From contig DASZUU010000052.1 of the NCBI GenBank assembly GCA_035547425.1, forward strand, positions 62,001-126,000: a stretch of 64,000 bases of DNA. Reading direction: 5' to 3'. This DNA is from Alloacidobacterium sp035547425 (GTDB lineage Bacteria > Acidobacteriota > Terriglobia > Terriglobales > Acidobacteriaceae). The translations under genes were made by a program, and so were the position numbers. This document shows positions 25,753 through 33,877 of the stretch, in pieces; position 1 is the stretch's first letter; the number at the start of each line of letters is the position of its first letter. A model generated the notes under the pieces. That model was given only the letters and a program-made list of their open reading frames with translations. It did no database searches and was not told the origin of the DNA.

Positions 25753-26943
25753 TTATGCCGCCCGTTCTGCCCATGGGTCGATGACGATTTTGGTGACATG
25801 GTCCCCTTTATCGCGCCAGACCTTATACATTGCCGGAGCATCATCCAATGTGATGCGATGAGAAATAATTGAACCAGGATCGATCTGGCCCTTTTCGATG
25901 CGCTCGAGCAGAGGCTTCATATAGGTGTGCATATTTGTTTGTCCCATCTTCATGGTGATTCCTTTGCCAAAGGCTGCGCCAAAAGGAACTTTATCGAGCA
26001 ATCCGCCGTATACTCCGGGAATCGATAGCGTGCCGCCTTTGCGAACAGCCTGAATGGCCTGACGCAGGACAACGGGTCTGTCTGTCTCGAGCATGACTGC
26101 AGTTTTGATTTTGTCGTAGAGCCCTTGAAGTTCTGTGGAATGCGCTTCAAGCCCTACCGCATCGATGCAGGAATCCGGTCCCACTCCACCGGTCAAGTCC
26201 TTTAGCGCAGTAAGCACCTGGACATCTTCTTCAGAATAGTCAACAGTTATAGCGCCAAAACTCCGAGCCATTTCTAATCGTTCGGGCAATCTATCAATGG
26301 CAATAACACGTGAAGCACCCAACATGAACGCACTGGCTATGGCAAATATTCCGACGGGACCGCATCCCCAAACGGCTACTATGTCTTCCTCTTCTATTTG
26401 CGCATTTTCTGCAGCCATATAGCCTGTGGGAAAAATGTCAGATAAAAAAAGAACTTTTTCGTCGGCAAGATCGCTTTCGATTTTCAACGGTCCAATATTG
26501 GCAAATGGAACCCGCACATATTGGGCCTGGCCTCCGGCATATCCGCCCATCATATGGGAATATCCAAAGAGGCCAGAGCCGGAATAGCCGTAGGCAGCTT
26601 CCATCAAGTGAGCATTGGGGTTGGTATTATCACAAGCTGCCCAAAGTTTCTTTTTGCAAAAGCTGCAGCTTCCGCAGGCGATGGTAAAAGGAACTACGAC
26701 ACGGTCACCTCGTTGAAGATTTGTGACGGCTTTGCCGACTTCTTCCACAATGCCCATGAACTCATGCCCAAGTATGTCGCCGGCTTCCATCGTGGGGATA
26801 AATCCGTCATAGAGGTGAAGGTCGGAACCACAGATGGCTGTGCGCGTGACCTTAAGTATTGCATCGTGTGGGTTGAGAATAGCTGGATCATCCACCGTCA
26901 GCGTTTGTATATCGCTCTTACCCATCCAACAAACTGCTTTCAT
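25753..26943 (-). CDS. Zinc-dependent alcohol dehydrogenase (formaldehyde-dehydrogenase-like)
   Basis: This is a 396-residue medium-chain dehydrogenase. The catalytic zinc site has AICGSDLHLYDG and ILGHEFMGIVEEVG; the structural zinc lobe has CGSCSFCKKKLWAAC; the Rossmann glycines are VWGCGPVGIFA. The long insert (ANPNAHLMEAAYGYSG-like region) puts it near glutathione-independent formaldehyde dehydrogenases and threonine-dehydrogenase-like enzymes. I chose the ATG at 26943 because AAGGAG lies six bases before it. It is followed 126 bases later by the MFS gene on the same strand. The substrate is unproven. Confidence 0.88.
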   Translation of the reverse strand: MKAVCWMGKSDIQTLTVDDPAILNPHDAILKVTRTAICGSDLHLYDGFIPTMEAGDILGHEFMGIVEEVGKAVTNLQRGDRVVVPFTIACGSCSFCKKKLWAACDNTNPNAHLMEAAYGYSGSGLFGYSHMMGGYAGGQAQYVRVPFANIGPLKIESDLADEKVLFLSDIFPTGYMAAENAQIEEEDIVAVWGCGPVGIFAIASAFMLGASRVIAIDRLPERLEMARSFGAITVDYSEEDVQVLTALKDLTGGVGPDSCIDAVGLEAHSTELQGLYDKIKTAVMLETDRPVVLRQAIQAVRKGGTLSIPGVYGGLLDKVPFGAAFGKGITMKMGQTNMHTYMKPLLERIEKGQIDPGSIISHRITLDDAPAMYKVWRDKGDHVTKIVIDPWAERAA

Positions 26944-26990
26944 ATGAAACTCCTTCATCTCCGAGCATTTTCTAAATTTCGAGAGAAATA

Positions 26991-27650
26991 CTAGCTGGCA
27001 ATCCGTTGCTCTCCTGGCGGAGTTGCGATTTTCTCGCCATAAAGAGATTTCTTTGCCTTGGCGGATGCGCTTCTAGGCCCATGAGGCTGGCCTTGTACAC
27101 GAGGAATCTCTCCCGTCTCTGCAAGGGCCTTAAAATGGCGAAGGTTTTCAATCACCGCCTGCTTCGGGTTGCGTCCAGTCAGAGTCTGCCAAGCGCTCGC
27201 TAACTTGCTCATGCGAAATTTTTGCAAAACTGTAACGACCGTTCCGCTGCCGCCCGGCGCAGCCTCGAAAACCACTTCGCCTGCGTTCTCAGAGTCACCA
27301 TATATAGAACGCCAAGCAATGCGCTTGCCCGGCTCGTCATTGAGGATTTCTGAATCCCACTCAACGGGGCGATCAGGATCATCATCGGCCAACATGACCC
27401 AATGGGAAGTATTGGGGCCGGTGGCTCGCACCTCTGAAATCTGCTCCTGCCAAAGTGGAGCTTTCTCAAGATCTCGCCATAGCTCATATAATTCGTGAGC
27501 TGGTTTTAGTATGAGAGAACTAGTTCTTACCCACAGCTTTCCATCTTTATCCGATGGAGGTGGGGCATAGTGTCCGTTCACAATCATTCCTACAGTTCCT
27601 ACTTGCGGTGCATTCTCCGTGTGAGGCTTTTCAGTAAATGCGCGATCCAT
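26991..27650 (-). CDS. SRPBCC-fold (polyketide cyclase/dehydrase-like) protein
   Basis: This is a 219-residue protein. A disordered start is followed by a SRPBCC ligand-binding domain (about 38-180). Visible are TSSLILKPAHELYELWRDLEKAPLWQEQISEVRATG, a core strand WDSEILNDEPGKRIAWRS and GTVVTVLQKFRMSK. The C-terminus (from about 185) is basic and disordered. This family binds hydrophobic ligands; stress-induced bacterial members are common beside ADH and SDR genes. It lies 48 bases upstream of the ADH gene on the same strand, likely co-transcribed with it. Confidence 0.85.
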   Translation of the reverse strand: MDRAFTEKPHTENAPQVGTVGMIVNGHYAPPPSDKDGKLWVRTSSLILKPAHELYELWRDLEKAPLWQEQISEVRATGPNTSHWVMLADDDPDRPVEWDSEILNDEPGKRIAWRSIYGDSENAGEVVFEAAPGGSGTVVTVLQKFRMSKLASAWQTLTGRNPKQAVIENLRHFKALAETGEIPRVQGQPHGPRSASAKAKKSLYGEKIATPPGEQRIAS

Positions 27651-27688
27651 GAGATTTCTCCTTGGCTTGCTCGCTATTTGGATTGCAG

Positions 27689-28480
27689 CTATTGCTTATT
27701 GAGCGGTTTGGCTTGTTTTTCATGCATTGATGCTTTGACAGAGCCGGGCACAAAATTCGCAAGTGAGCTCTCTAACTTTGTCGTAGTGGAATGCGAATAC
27801 ACATGGTCTTTTCCGTTGAATAATGCATCAATGCCATCTTTGGCGACGTCATCAGGGTTGCTCTGCTTTTTGCCTTCGCTGCCTACCTTTGTATTGTCCA
27901 TTCCGGCACGATGGAAAAAATCCGTATCTGTAGGTCCAGGTTGAAGAGCTGTTACGGTAATGCCACTGTTGCGAAGTTCATAGCGAAGACTGTGTGCGAA
28001 GGAGAGCACAAATGCTTTTGTAGCCGCATATACAGCTTCGCGTGGAGCAACCATTTCCCCAGCTATAGAAGATGTAAACAATATCTTTCCGGAATTCAGA
28101 GCGCGCATGTGGCGCACGATGTATTTTGCAAGTTGCACTGTACCAACACAGTTCAACTCAATCATTTTCAATTCTTCATTTAGATTCGTTTCCCAAAACT
28201 CTCCGCCAACACCAATTCCTGCATTGATGCAGGCAATGTTAACTGGCCTACCAAGTTCGGCTATTTTGTTCCACAGTGATTCCACCCCTTTTCGCGTTGA
28301 GAGATCTGCTCGAACCTTGGTCACGTTGATATTGAGCGAATCAAGGGAATCGGCAGCAGGAGTGAGCCTTTCGCCGGAGGAGCAAACGATTAGATCGTAC
28401 CCGCGGGAGGCAAGTTCTTTTGCGAGAGAAAGGCCGATGCCGCTTGAAGCACCGGTGACAACGGCCAGAAGATTGGCTAT
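27689..28480 (-). CDS. SDR-family oxidoreductase with a non-standard start
   Basis: This is a short-chain dehydrogenase of about 263 residues. The glycine motif TGASSGIG, the INAG motif, a catalytic Ser in TSSIAG and YAATK (YxxxK) are all present. In frame, the only start near the Rossmann strand is ATA at 28480, preceded by CAGGGGTGACTT, a ribosome-site-like sequence; a CTG at 28468 is the next option. A TGA lies two codons before the ATA. A start at GTG 28324 would remove the cofactor site. The gene may therefore use a rare start, or the start codon may have been lost. It is on the same strand as the SRPBCC and ADH genes. Confidence 0.7.
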   Translation of the reverse strand: MANLLAVVTGASSGIGLSLAKELASRGYDLIVCSSGERLTPAADSLDSLNINVTKVRADLSTRKGVESLWNKIAELGRPVNIACINAGIGVGGEFWETNLNEELKMIELNCVGTVQLAKYIVRHMRALNSGKILFTSSIAGEMVAPREAVYAATKAFVLSFAHSLRYELRNSGITVTALQPGPTDTDFFHRAGMDNTKVGSEGKKQSNPDDVAKDGIDALFNGKDHVYSHSTTTKLESSLANFVPGSVKASMHEKQAKPLNKQ

Positions 28481-28632
28481 AAGTCACCCCTGGAGATTAT
28501 TCGCGAACGGTCGTGCTTAACAATAGGATGCAGGTTCTTCGCCTAGTGTTAGGATCATTTGACAAAGTCTTGCTGCAAGATAGCGGGACATGCACAGCAG
28601 GATGCCGGGCGCTTTAACGTAAATTTTAGTCC

Positions 28633-29940
28633 TTACGTTTCAAGCGGAATTTCCGGATGAACCACGAGCCAGCAAAGCCCTCCGATAAGAGCGAGGACAG
28701 TTGCAGCCGCAAACGAACTGGTCCAGCCAAAATGTTGGGCAATCCAGGGGGTAAGCGAAGCCGTCACAGCGCCGCCAATCTGACCGCCCATATTCACGAT
28801 GCTGGAGAAGACGCCGGAGCTTCGTCCGGAAATGTCGACTGAAACGGAGAAAAAAGAACTTTGCGAAAGGTAAAGAGTTCCAGCGCCGCCCGCCAGTATG
28901 ATCCCAGCAAGATTGGGGCTATGGGTTTGCGAACCGATAAGAAGAAAGGCGGCGGTTAAAAACAGTGCGCCTGCGGCAAGTACGCATCTTCCAGTGCGAA
29001 GGCCATATTTACGCGTGAGTCGATCGCTCAGCGTTCCTCCAACCAGGCAGAAAACAGTCATAGAAAGAAAGGGCAGCATGGAGTAACGTGCGCTTGTTTT
29101 TAGATTGAGGCCGCGCACTTGCGCCATGTATAGAAAAAACCAACTGAAAAAGATCCAGGCGATATATCCAAAGCTGAAATATCCAACCATCAAAGCAGCG
29201 AGATCGCGCCGATGAAAGATGGCTCTCCAGGAAATGCCTGTAGAATTCAGCTTTCGAGTTGGTGTGTTCGCAGATGCCGGATGCACCTGGTAGGTTTCAA
29301 GCCCAGATTGGATTTCCTGCAATTCGAAAGAAGAGACTGCGGGGTGCTCTTCCGGTGTATCTCTGGCCGCGTACCACCAGATTATCCCAGCTAAAATTCC
29401 GATCAGAGCGCTGAACCAAAAGGCCGCACGCCATCCGTAATTCCCGATAAGCCAGGTTAGCAACGGAGGTGTGAGACCGCTTCCGGCGCCCACTCCGGCA
29501 AAGATAAGCCCGTTAACAAAGCCTCGTTCCTGCTGTGGAATCCATCGCGCAACAAACTGATTGGCTGCGGGATATACGACAGATTCGCCCGCGCCGAGAA
29601 AGAATCGGATTCCGATTAAAACAGCAACAGCATGCGACAGGCTTGCCGGCAGAAGAGCGGTAAGCTCAGTCACAACACCCCACCACAATACTCCGAGCGT
29701 TAAAACGCGCCGTGGTCCAAATTGAGCGGCGAGCCATCCGGCGGGGACTTGAAATCCTGCATAGCCTATAAGAAAGGCGGAAAATATCCAACCGAGATGC
29801 TGATTCCCTAATCCATATTCAGAGCTGATCTGCAGTCCGGCGATGGAAATATTAGTTCGATCCAGGAAGGCGATACCACTGAGGATAAAAAGAAAAAAGG
29901 AAAGCAAAAACCGTACTCGCGTGCGACGCTCAGGAGACAT
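28633..29940 (-). CDS. MFS transporter, ACS family type
   Basis: This is a 435-residue twelve-helix MFS protein of the anion:cation symporter group, which includes hexuronate and glucarate carriers. Visible are LDRTNISIAGLQ in helix 1, GYAGFQVPAGWLAAQFGPRRV (helix 2 and loop), GAGESVVYPAANQFVARWIPQQERG, and TLSDRLTRKYGLRTGR in the second half. Substrate unknown; sugar acids are likely by family. It stands alone between the SDR gene and the encapsulin genes. Confidence 0.88.
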   Translation of the reverse strand: MSPERRTRVRFLLSFFLFILSGIAFLDRTNISIAGLQISSEYGLGNQHLGWIFSAFLIGYAGFQVPAGWLAAQFGPRRVLTLGVLWWGVVTELTALLPASLSHAVAVLIGIRFFLGAGESVVYPAANQFVARWIPQQERGFVNGLIFAGVGAGSGLTPPLLTWLIGNYGWRAAFWFSALIGILAGIIWWYAARDTPEEHPAVSSFELQEIQSGLETYQVHPASANTPTRKLNSTGISWRAIFHRRDLAALMVGYFSFGYIAWIFFSWFFLYMAQVRGLNLKTSARYSMLPFLSMTVFCLVGGTLSDRLTRKYGLRTGRCVLAAGALFLTAAFLLIGSQTHSPNLAGIILAGGAGTLYLSQSSFFSVSVDISGRSSGVFSSIVNMGGQIGGAVTASLTPWIAQHFGWTSSFAAATVLALIGGLCWLVVHPEIPLET

Positions 29941-30172
29941 TTATACTCCGCTCAACGTACTGGTTACCAGTGCCTTATTTAAATCACCATGCATCACAAA
30001 TCCCTGCTGACCTAATTCCGTCCGGATCGCAGGTTATACAGCCCAAAGCCTATCGCAATAAGACCCAAGCATAAAGGGAACGTGCTTCGACGCGCTTAGA
30101 AAAAATGCGACCACCGAGTGAGTCTCTCGATGGTCGCATGTAATGGGTTTGTACACAACAGACGTAACCGAT
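29941..30172. other. 232-base gap left of the encapsulin gene
   Basis: No gene is supported. A GCGACCA...TGGTCGC inverted repeat at about 30107-30138 (TGCGACCACCGAGTGAGTCT.../...GATGGTCGCATG) lies downstream of encapsulin on the minus strand and could be its terminator, although the U-tract is weak. Confidence 0.4.
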
Positions 30173-30985
30173 TCAGGAGGACTTCTGTGACGGCGATAAG
30201 GCAATAGCGGCTTCGCTTGTAAGCACGCGGAAAACAAACGTCTCCTGGAGGTACAGTTGGACAGCAGAGTCTGTATGGCTGAGATAGCCGATGGAAACAT
30301 CTTGTCCAATGTTCAACTCGAAGTCGCCGCCTCGCGTTGTTACAACAAACGCGCCCTCTATTGCAGGAGCCCATATCAGATTGCCATCCACGATACGCTT
30401 TACATGCTCGAGCACTGGATAGCCATGATCGCGGGTTTCGGCTAAAGCTGTATATTCGGCAGCTCCCAGCAAAACTGAATATGGCCCATTAACGCCGACC
30501 AGCCGCAACTGGCTCAAGGCGTGCGCAACCGCATCTGGGTAATCCCGTACATCTGAAGGCAGGGACTCAACAGGGTTGCTGGTACTTTCTCGGATGCCTT
30601 GGATATCAGCATCACGGTATCCATTGAAGATTGCCCGATCTTCCGCGAACGCCAGTTTCTTCGCTGCATCTTTTGCAGGCTGCCAGTCAGAATCATCGGA
30701 GCCGCGCTCCACGTCATCGATAGTCTGCCGCGATAATTCAAAAGGAACGCGCAGCTCTACCAACGGCTTCACCTCGCGTTGCCTAGCAATGATGCCTTCT
30801 GCAGGGGCAGAGATCGGCTTCAAATGCCCGGTTCCAATTCCCGGCAATGCGATTCCTCCCGCTGCGGGAACATCCACAACCCGCCGCCCGGCTAAATACC
30901 GCTTCAGTGTTCTTGTTGTTTCTTCTTCAATCTGTGCCCATGCCGCATCAGAGATGGGCGCCAGCTCCCTATGGAGGTTATTCAT
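30173..30985 (-). CDS. Family 1 encapsulin shell protein
   Basis: This is a 270-residue HK97-fold protein of the Linocin-M18/CFP29 family, which self-assembles into a hollow shell of about 24 nm. Diagnostic stretches are the LHRELAPISDAAWAQIEEE opening, the KRYLAGRRVVDV loop, GHLKPISA, VELRVPFELSRQTIDDVERGSDDSDW, AEDRAIFNGY and a C-terminal SIGYLSHTDSAVQLYLQETFVFRV. Its start overlaps by eight bases the end of the upstream DyP peroxidase gene, so shell and cargo are translationally coupled. The shell protein's inner surface is expected to bind the C-terminal tag of that peroxidase. Confidence 0.95.
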   Translation of the reverse strand: MNNLHRELAPISDAAWAQIEEETTRTLKRYLAGRRVVDVPAAGGIALPGIGTGHLKPISAPAEGIIARQREVKPLVELRVPFELSRQTIDDVERGSDDSDWQPAKDAAKKLAFAEDRAIFNGYRDADIQGIRESTSNPVESLPSDVRDYPDAVAHALSQLRLVGVNGPYSVLLGAAEYTALAETRDHGYPVLEHVKRIVDGNLIWAPAIEGAFVVTTRGGDFELNIGQDVSIGYLSHTDSAVQLYLQETFVFRVLTSEAAIALSPSQKSS

Positions 30986-32066
30986 CTTGCTCTCCCTTTA
31001 GTGATCCTATCCTGAGTGATGTATGGTGTACGGACATAGCCGTGGCGAAATATGTGGGCGCAGGCGATTCGACGGTCCGCATTTTTACATCTTCCGCTGC
31101 GTTCGGAGCATCCGCGCTGACATTGTCGAGAAATGTAGCCGAAGGTACGAAGAACAGGCTGCCTGTCGCAGGTCGACTGAAGTCGAGCAAACGGTCGTAA
31201 TTGCCAGGTGGACGGCCCACAAACATGTTTTCCAGCATGATTTCAGTGATCCGTGGCGTGCGACTATATCCGATGAAATAGGTTCCGAATTCGCCGTGTC
31301 CGGGACGCCCGAAGGGCATATTGTCTCGCAGAATCTGCAATTGGCGTCCATTCTCTTCAATATTGGTAAGCGCATTATGCGCGTATGTGGGCTTGTCCGC
31401 GTCGCTGAGCTCTACGTCTGAGAGCTTGCGGCGGCCAATGATCCGTTCCTGCATCTCGGTTGGAAGCGCATTCCAAGCCTTCAAATCATGAATATATTTC
31501 TGCACGATAACATAGCTGCCGCCTTCGAAAGCCGGGTCTTCGTTGCCCACGATTGCCGTTTCGCGCGCGTCATCTCCGCGAGGATTCTCCGTGCCATCAA
31601 CAAATCCCATCACGTCACGGTCATCAAAATAGCGGAAGCCGTGCACTTCGTCGGCTACTGTAACTATGTCCCCGATGCCGTCCATAATCTGTGTTGCCAG
31701 TTCAAAGCACAAATCCATGCGCTTGGCACGAATATGGAAGAGAAGGTCGCCCGGTGTGGAAACGGCATGTCGATTTCCGGAGCGAATCTCCTGAAATGGA
31801 TGAAGCTCCGCGGGGCGAGGTGCTCCAAAGAGCTTGTCCCATGCGTCTGATCCGAATCCAGCTACGCAGGTAAGGCCGGCCTCGACATCGCGAAATTCTA
31901 CCGCTCGAATCAATCCGGATAAATTTGCATAGAAGGCGCGCAAGCGGGTGTAGGCATCTTCGTTCTGCTGTATGCACAGTACTAGAAAAATCGCCGATCG
32001 CGTAAGCGGACCGACTACAGTCTGTGGAAGGACTACCTCATTCAGCTCATCAGGCGGTATGGGCAT
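30978..32066 (-). CDS. DyP-type peroxidase with encapsulin cargo-loading tag
   Basis: This is a 362-residue haem peroxidase of the dye-decolourising family. FVDGTENPRG carries the distal Asp, SYVIVQKYIHDL follows, and PFGRPGHGEFGTYFIGYSRTP and FSRPATGSLFFVPS are conserved family segments. The C-terminus ends in SLRIGSLKGEQDE, which matches the cargo-loading peptide of encapsulated DyP enzymes. The gene sits directly upstream of encapsulin and overlaps it. It would work as a caged peroxidase using hydrogen peroxide, probably in oxidative stress defence. The start at 32066 is the likely one (MPIPPDELNEVVLPQ). Confidence 0.96.
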   Translation of the reverse strand: MPIPPDELNEVVLPQTVVGPLTRSAIFLVLCIQQNEDAYTRLRAFYANLSGLIRAVEFRDVEAGLTCVAGFGSDAWDKLFGAPRPAELHPFQEIRSGNRHAVSTPGDLLFHIRAKRMDLCFELATQIMDGIGDIVTVADEVHGFRYFDDRDVMGFVDGTENPRGDDARETAIVGNEDPAFEGGSYVIVQKYIHDLKAWNALPTEMQERIIGRRKLSDVELSDADKPTYAHNALTNIEENGRQLQILRDNMPFGRPGHGEFGTYFIGYSRTPRITEIMLENMFVGRPPGNYDRLLDFSRPATGSLFFVPSATFLDNVSADAPNAAEDVKMRTVESPAPTYFATAMSVHHTSLRIGSLKGEQDE

Positions 32067-32300
32067 TTTCTCAATCTCAGTTTGATTAGTTTCCCATTAG
32101 TATCGCATTTCTGTAGAGATTGGTATTACACCTAGGATTGATGGAAGTTGAAAGTCATGCGCAGGGATGTTGCAACCGCATCTATGCGCAAAGGGCAAAC
32201 AAAGATAAAGTCAATTTCAATGAAAGTACGATCCCAGATGGGAAGATACGGGAGACAGTATTTTGCTGGCCTTAGGGGCGTTAAATTGCGAGATATGTCT

Positions 32301-33653
32301 TCAATAAAGTAACTGCCGAAAATAGTCGTTCAGCAAACGTTCCTGCGGATCATATTGCTTGCACAAATCGGCCAGCACTTTAAGCCTGTCGCCATAAGAT
32401 TTTTGCAGCATGGCTGCGGTCAAGCCCGGCGTTTGATTCAATAATCCTTTGCCGCCTCTATCGCTGCACCACTGATTGTAGACATCGAGAAATTCAAACC
32501 ATCCGGGGTTTGCGGTAGATACTGGATCGATTGTCATCACATTCCCATCGTATGAGTAAGAGAGCAATGACTTCTGATCCTGAGCGATGCGATAGCCAAC
32601 ATACAGCAAGTTAGAACGATAACCTTTTTGCGCATAATAATCTTTGCAGAACTTGAAGAAGTCAGCCAGCGTTGTCGGATATTCCCCTTCGGGGAACGCA
32701 AACAAGCTGAAGGTGTAGCGGCTGTCATTAGAAACCGAAGGATAGTGAATAATCTGATCGCCGGGAATCGTGTAGTCACCGCATACAAAATTCTCCAATT
32801 GTAAACGCCAGGCAGCATTGAATGTATCGATAACCCCGTAGCGAATCGAAGGAATAGAAAAATTCTGCTCTACATCGTGCCCCAGCTTCGGTCCGGATTG
32901 TCCCCAGATATGATTGCGCAGCGCCCACGCCACACGATTTGGTTCCCCTGTAGCTCCGGGATTGTATTTGCGAAACTCGACAGTAATTTTGTTGTCGAAT
33001 GGGAAGATGTAATACATCATCGAATAGTCGAGCGCCTTCAGTTCCGGTAATTTGGCAATGAAGTCTTCCAGACTGTATGTCGTGTGGTGCACGTGCATGG
33101 GAGTCAATGGACGAACTTTATAAGTTACTTCGTACACAATTCCCAAAAGTCCATAACTGGAGCGAATCTTCTGCATCAGGTCCGGCTGTGCTTCCTCTGT
33201 TACCTCCAGCAGATCACCGCTGGGCAGCACCATCTTCACGCCGGTAATGTATGAGCCTACCTGGCCATATTCGCCGGGAAATGAAGCATCTTTTGTTCCT
33301 GCGCAAGATGCGCTGCCGGCGGACAGGCTGCCAATCTCTGTGTTGACATAGAACTGCAGATTATTTGCTTCAAGCCGCTTTGCCATATCCAAATGGACAG
33401 CATCTGCCTGCACTGTCAACGAGTCGGTTCCGATATTGAGTATCTGATTCATTCTCATGCGAATCAGGGTTCCGCCATCGGCAACGCCGCACGGGGCAGT
33501 TGAGTGGTTGGAACCAACGGCCCGCACCGGGGAAGGATATTTCACCGGGTCTTTCATTACAGCAACAATGTCATCGACTGATTGCGCGTCTACAATCACA
33601 GCCGGGTGCGAAACGATATTGCCAAACCAGTTCGTAACGGTATTAGTTGCCAT
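32301..33653 (-). CDS. FAD-linked oxidase (aldonolactone oxidase-like)
   Basis: This is a 450-residue vanillyl-alcohol-oxidase-type flavoprotein. The PP-loop segment PVRAVGSNHSTAPCGVADGGTLI replaces the usual RAxGxGHS. A second FAD motif lies in EIGSLSAGSASCAGTKDASFPGEYGQVGSYITGVKMVLPSG, and SSYGLLGIVYEVTYKV matches D-arabinono- and L-gulonolactone oxidases. No signal peptide is seen. I chose the ATG at 33653 because GAGG lies six bases upstream. It is transcribed divergently from a two-haem cytochrome c. The substrate is unknown; sugar lactones are likely by family. Confidence 0.85.
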   Translation of the reverse strand: MATNTVTNWFGNIVSHPAVIVDAQSVDDIVAVMKDPVKYPSPVRAVGSNHSTAPCGVADGGTLIRMRMNQILNIGTDSLTVQADAVHLDMAKRLEANNLQFYVNTEIGSLSAGSASCAGTKDASFPGEYGQVGSYITGVKMVLPSGDLLEVTEEAQPDLMQKIRSSYGLLGIVYEVTYKVRPLTPMHVHHTTYSLEDFIAKLPELKALDYSMMYYIFPFDNKITVEFRKYNPGATGEPNRVAWALRNHIWGQSGPKLGHDVEQNFSIPSIRYGVIDTFNAAWRLQLENFVCGDYTIPGDQIIHYPSVSNDSRYTFSLFAFPEGEYPTTLADFFKFCKDYYAQKGYRSNLLYVGYRIAQDQKSLLSYSYDGNVMTIDPVSTANPGWFEFLDVYNQWCSDRGGKGLLNQTPGLTAAMLQKSYGDRLKVLADLCKQYDPQERLLNDYFRQLLY

Positions 33654-33877
33654 ACAAATACCTCGCATGAGCGATAAATGCTTTTTTCTATTAGTGCTTC
33701 AGAGCAAGCGAACGTGACATGACAGAAACGGCGAGATCAGCAGATGCACTATAACTGTGCGAGCGTTTGAAAGGTATAACGGCATTTCATCCGAAGTCAA
33801 GTGTGATACCATGCCGCCGTTCCTCAAAACCGCGTCGCCCGGAACGCAGTGTTATACGGCGGGAATCTGGAGCGTCC

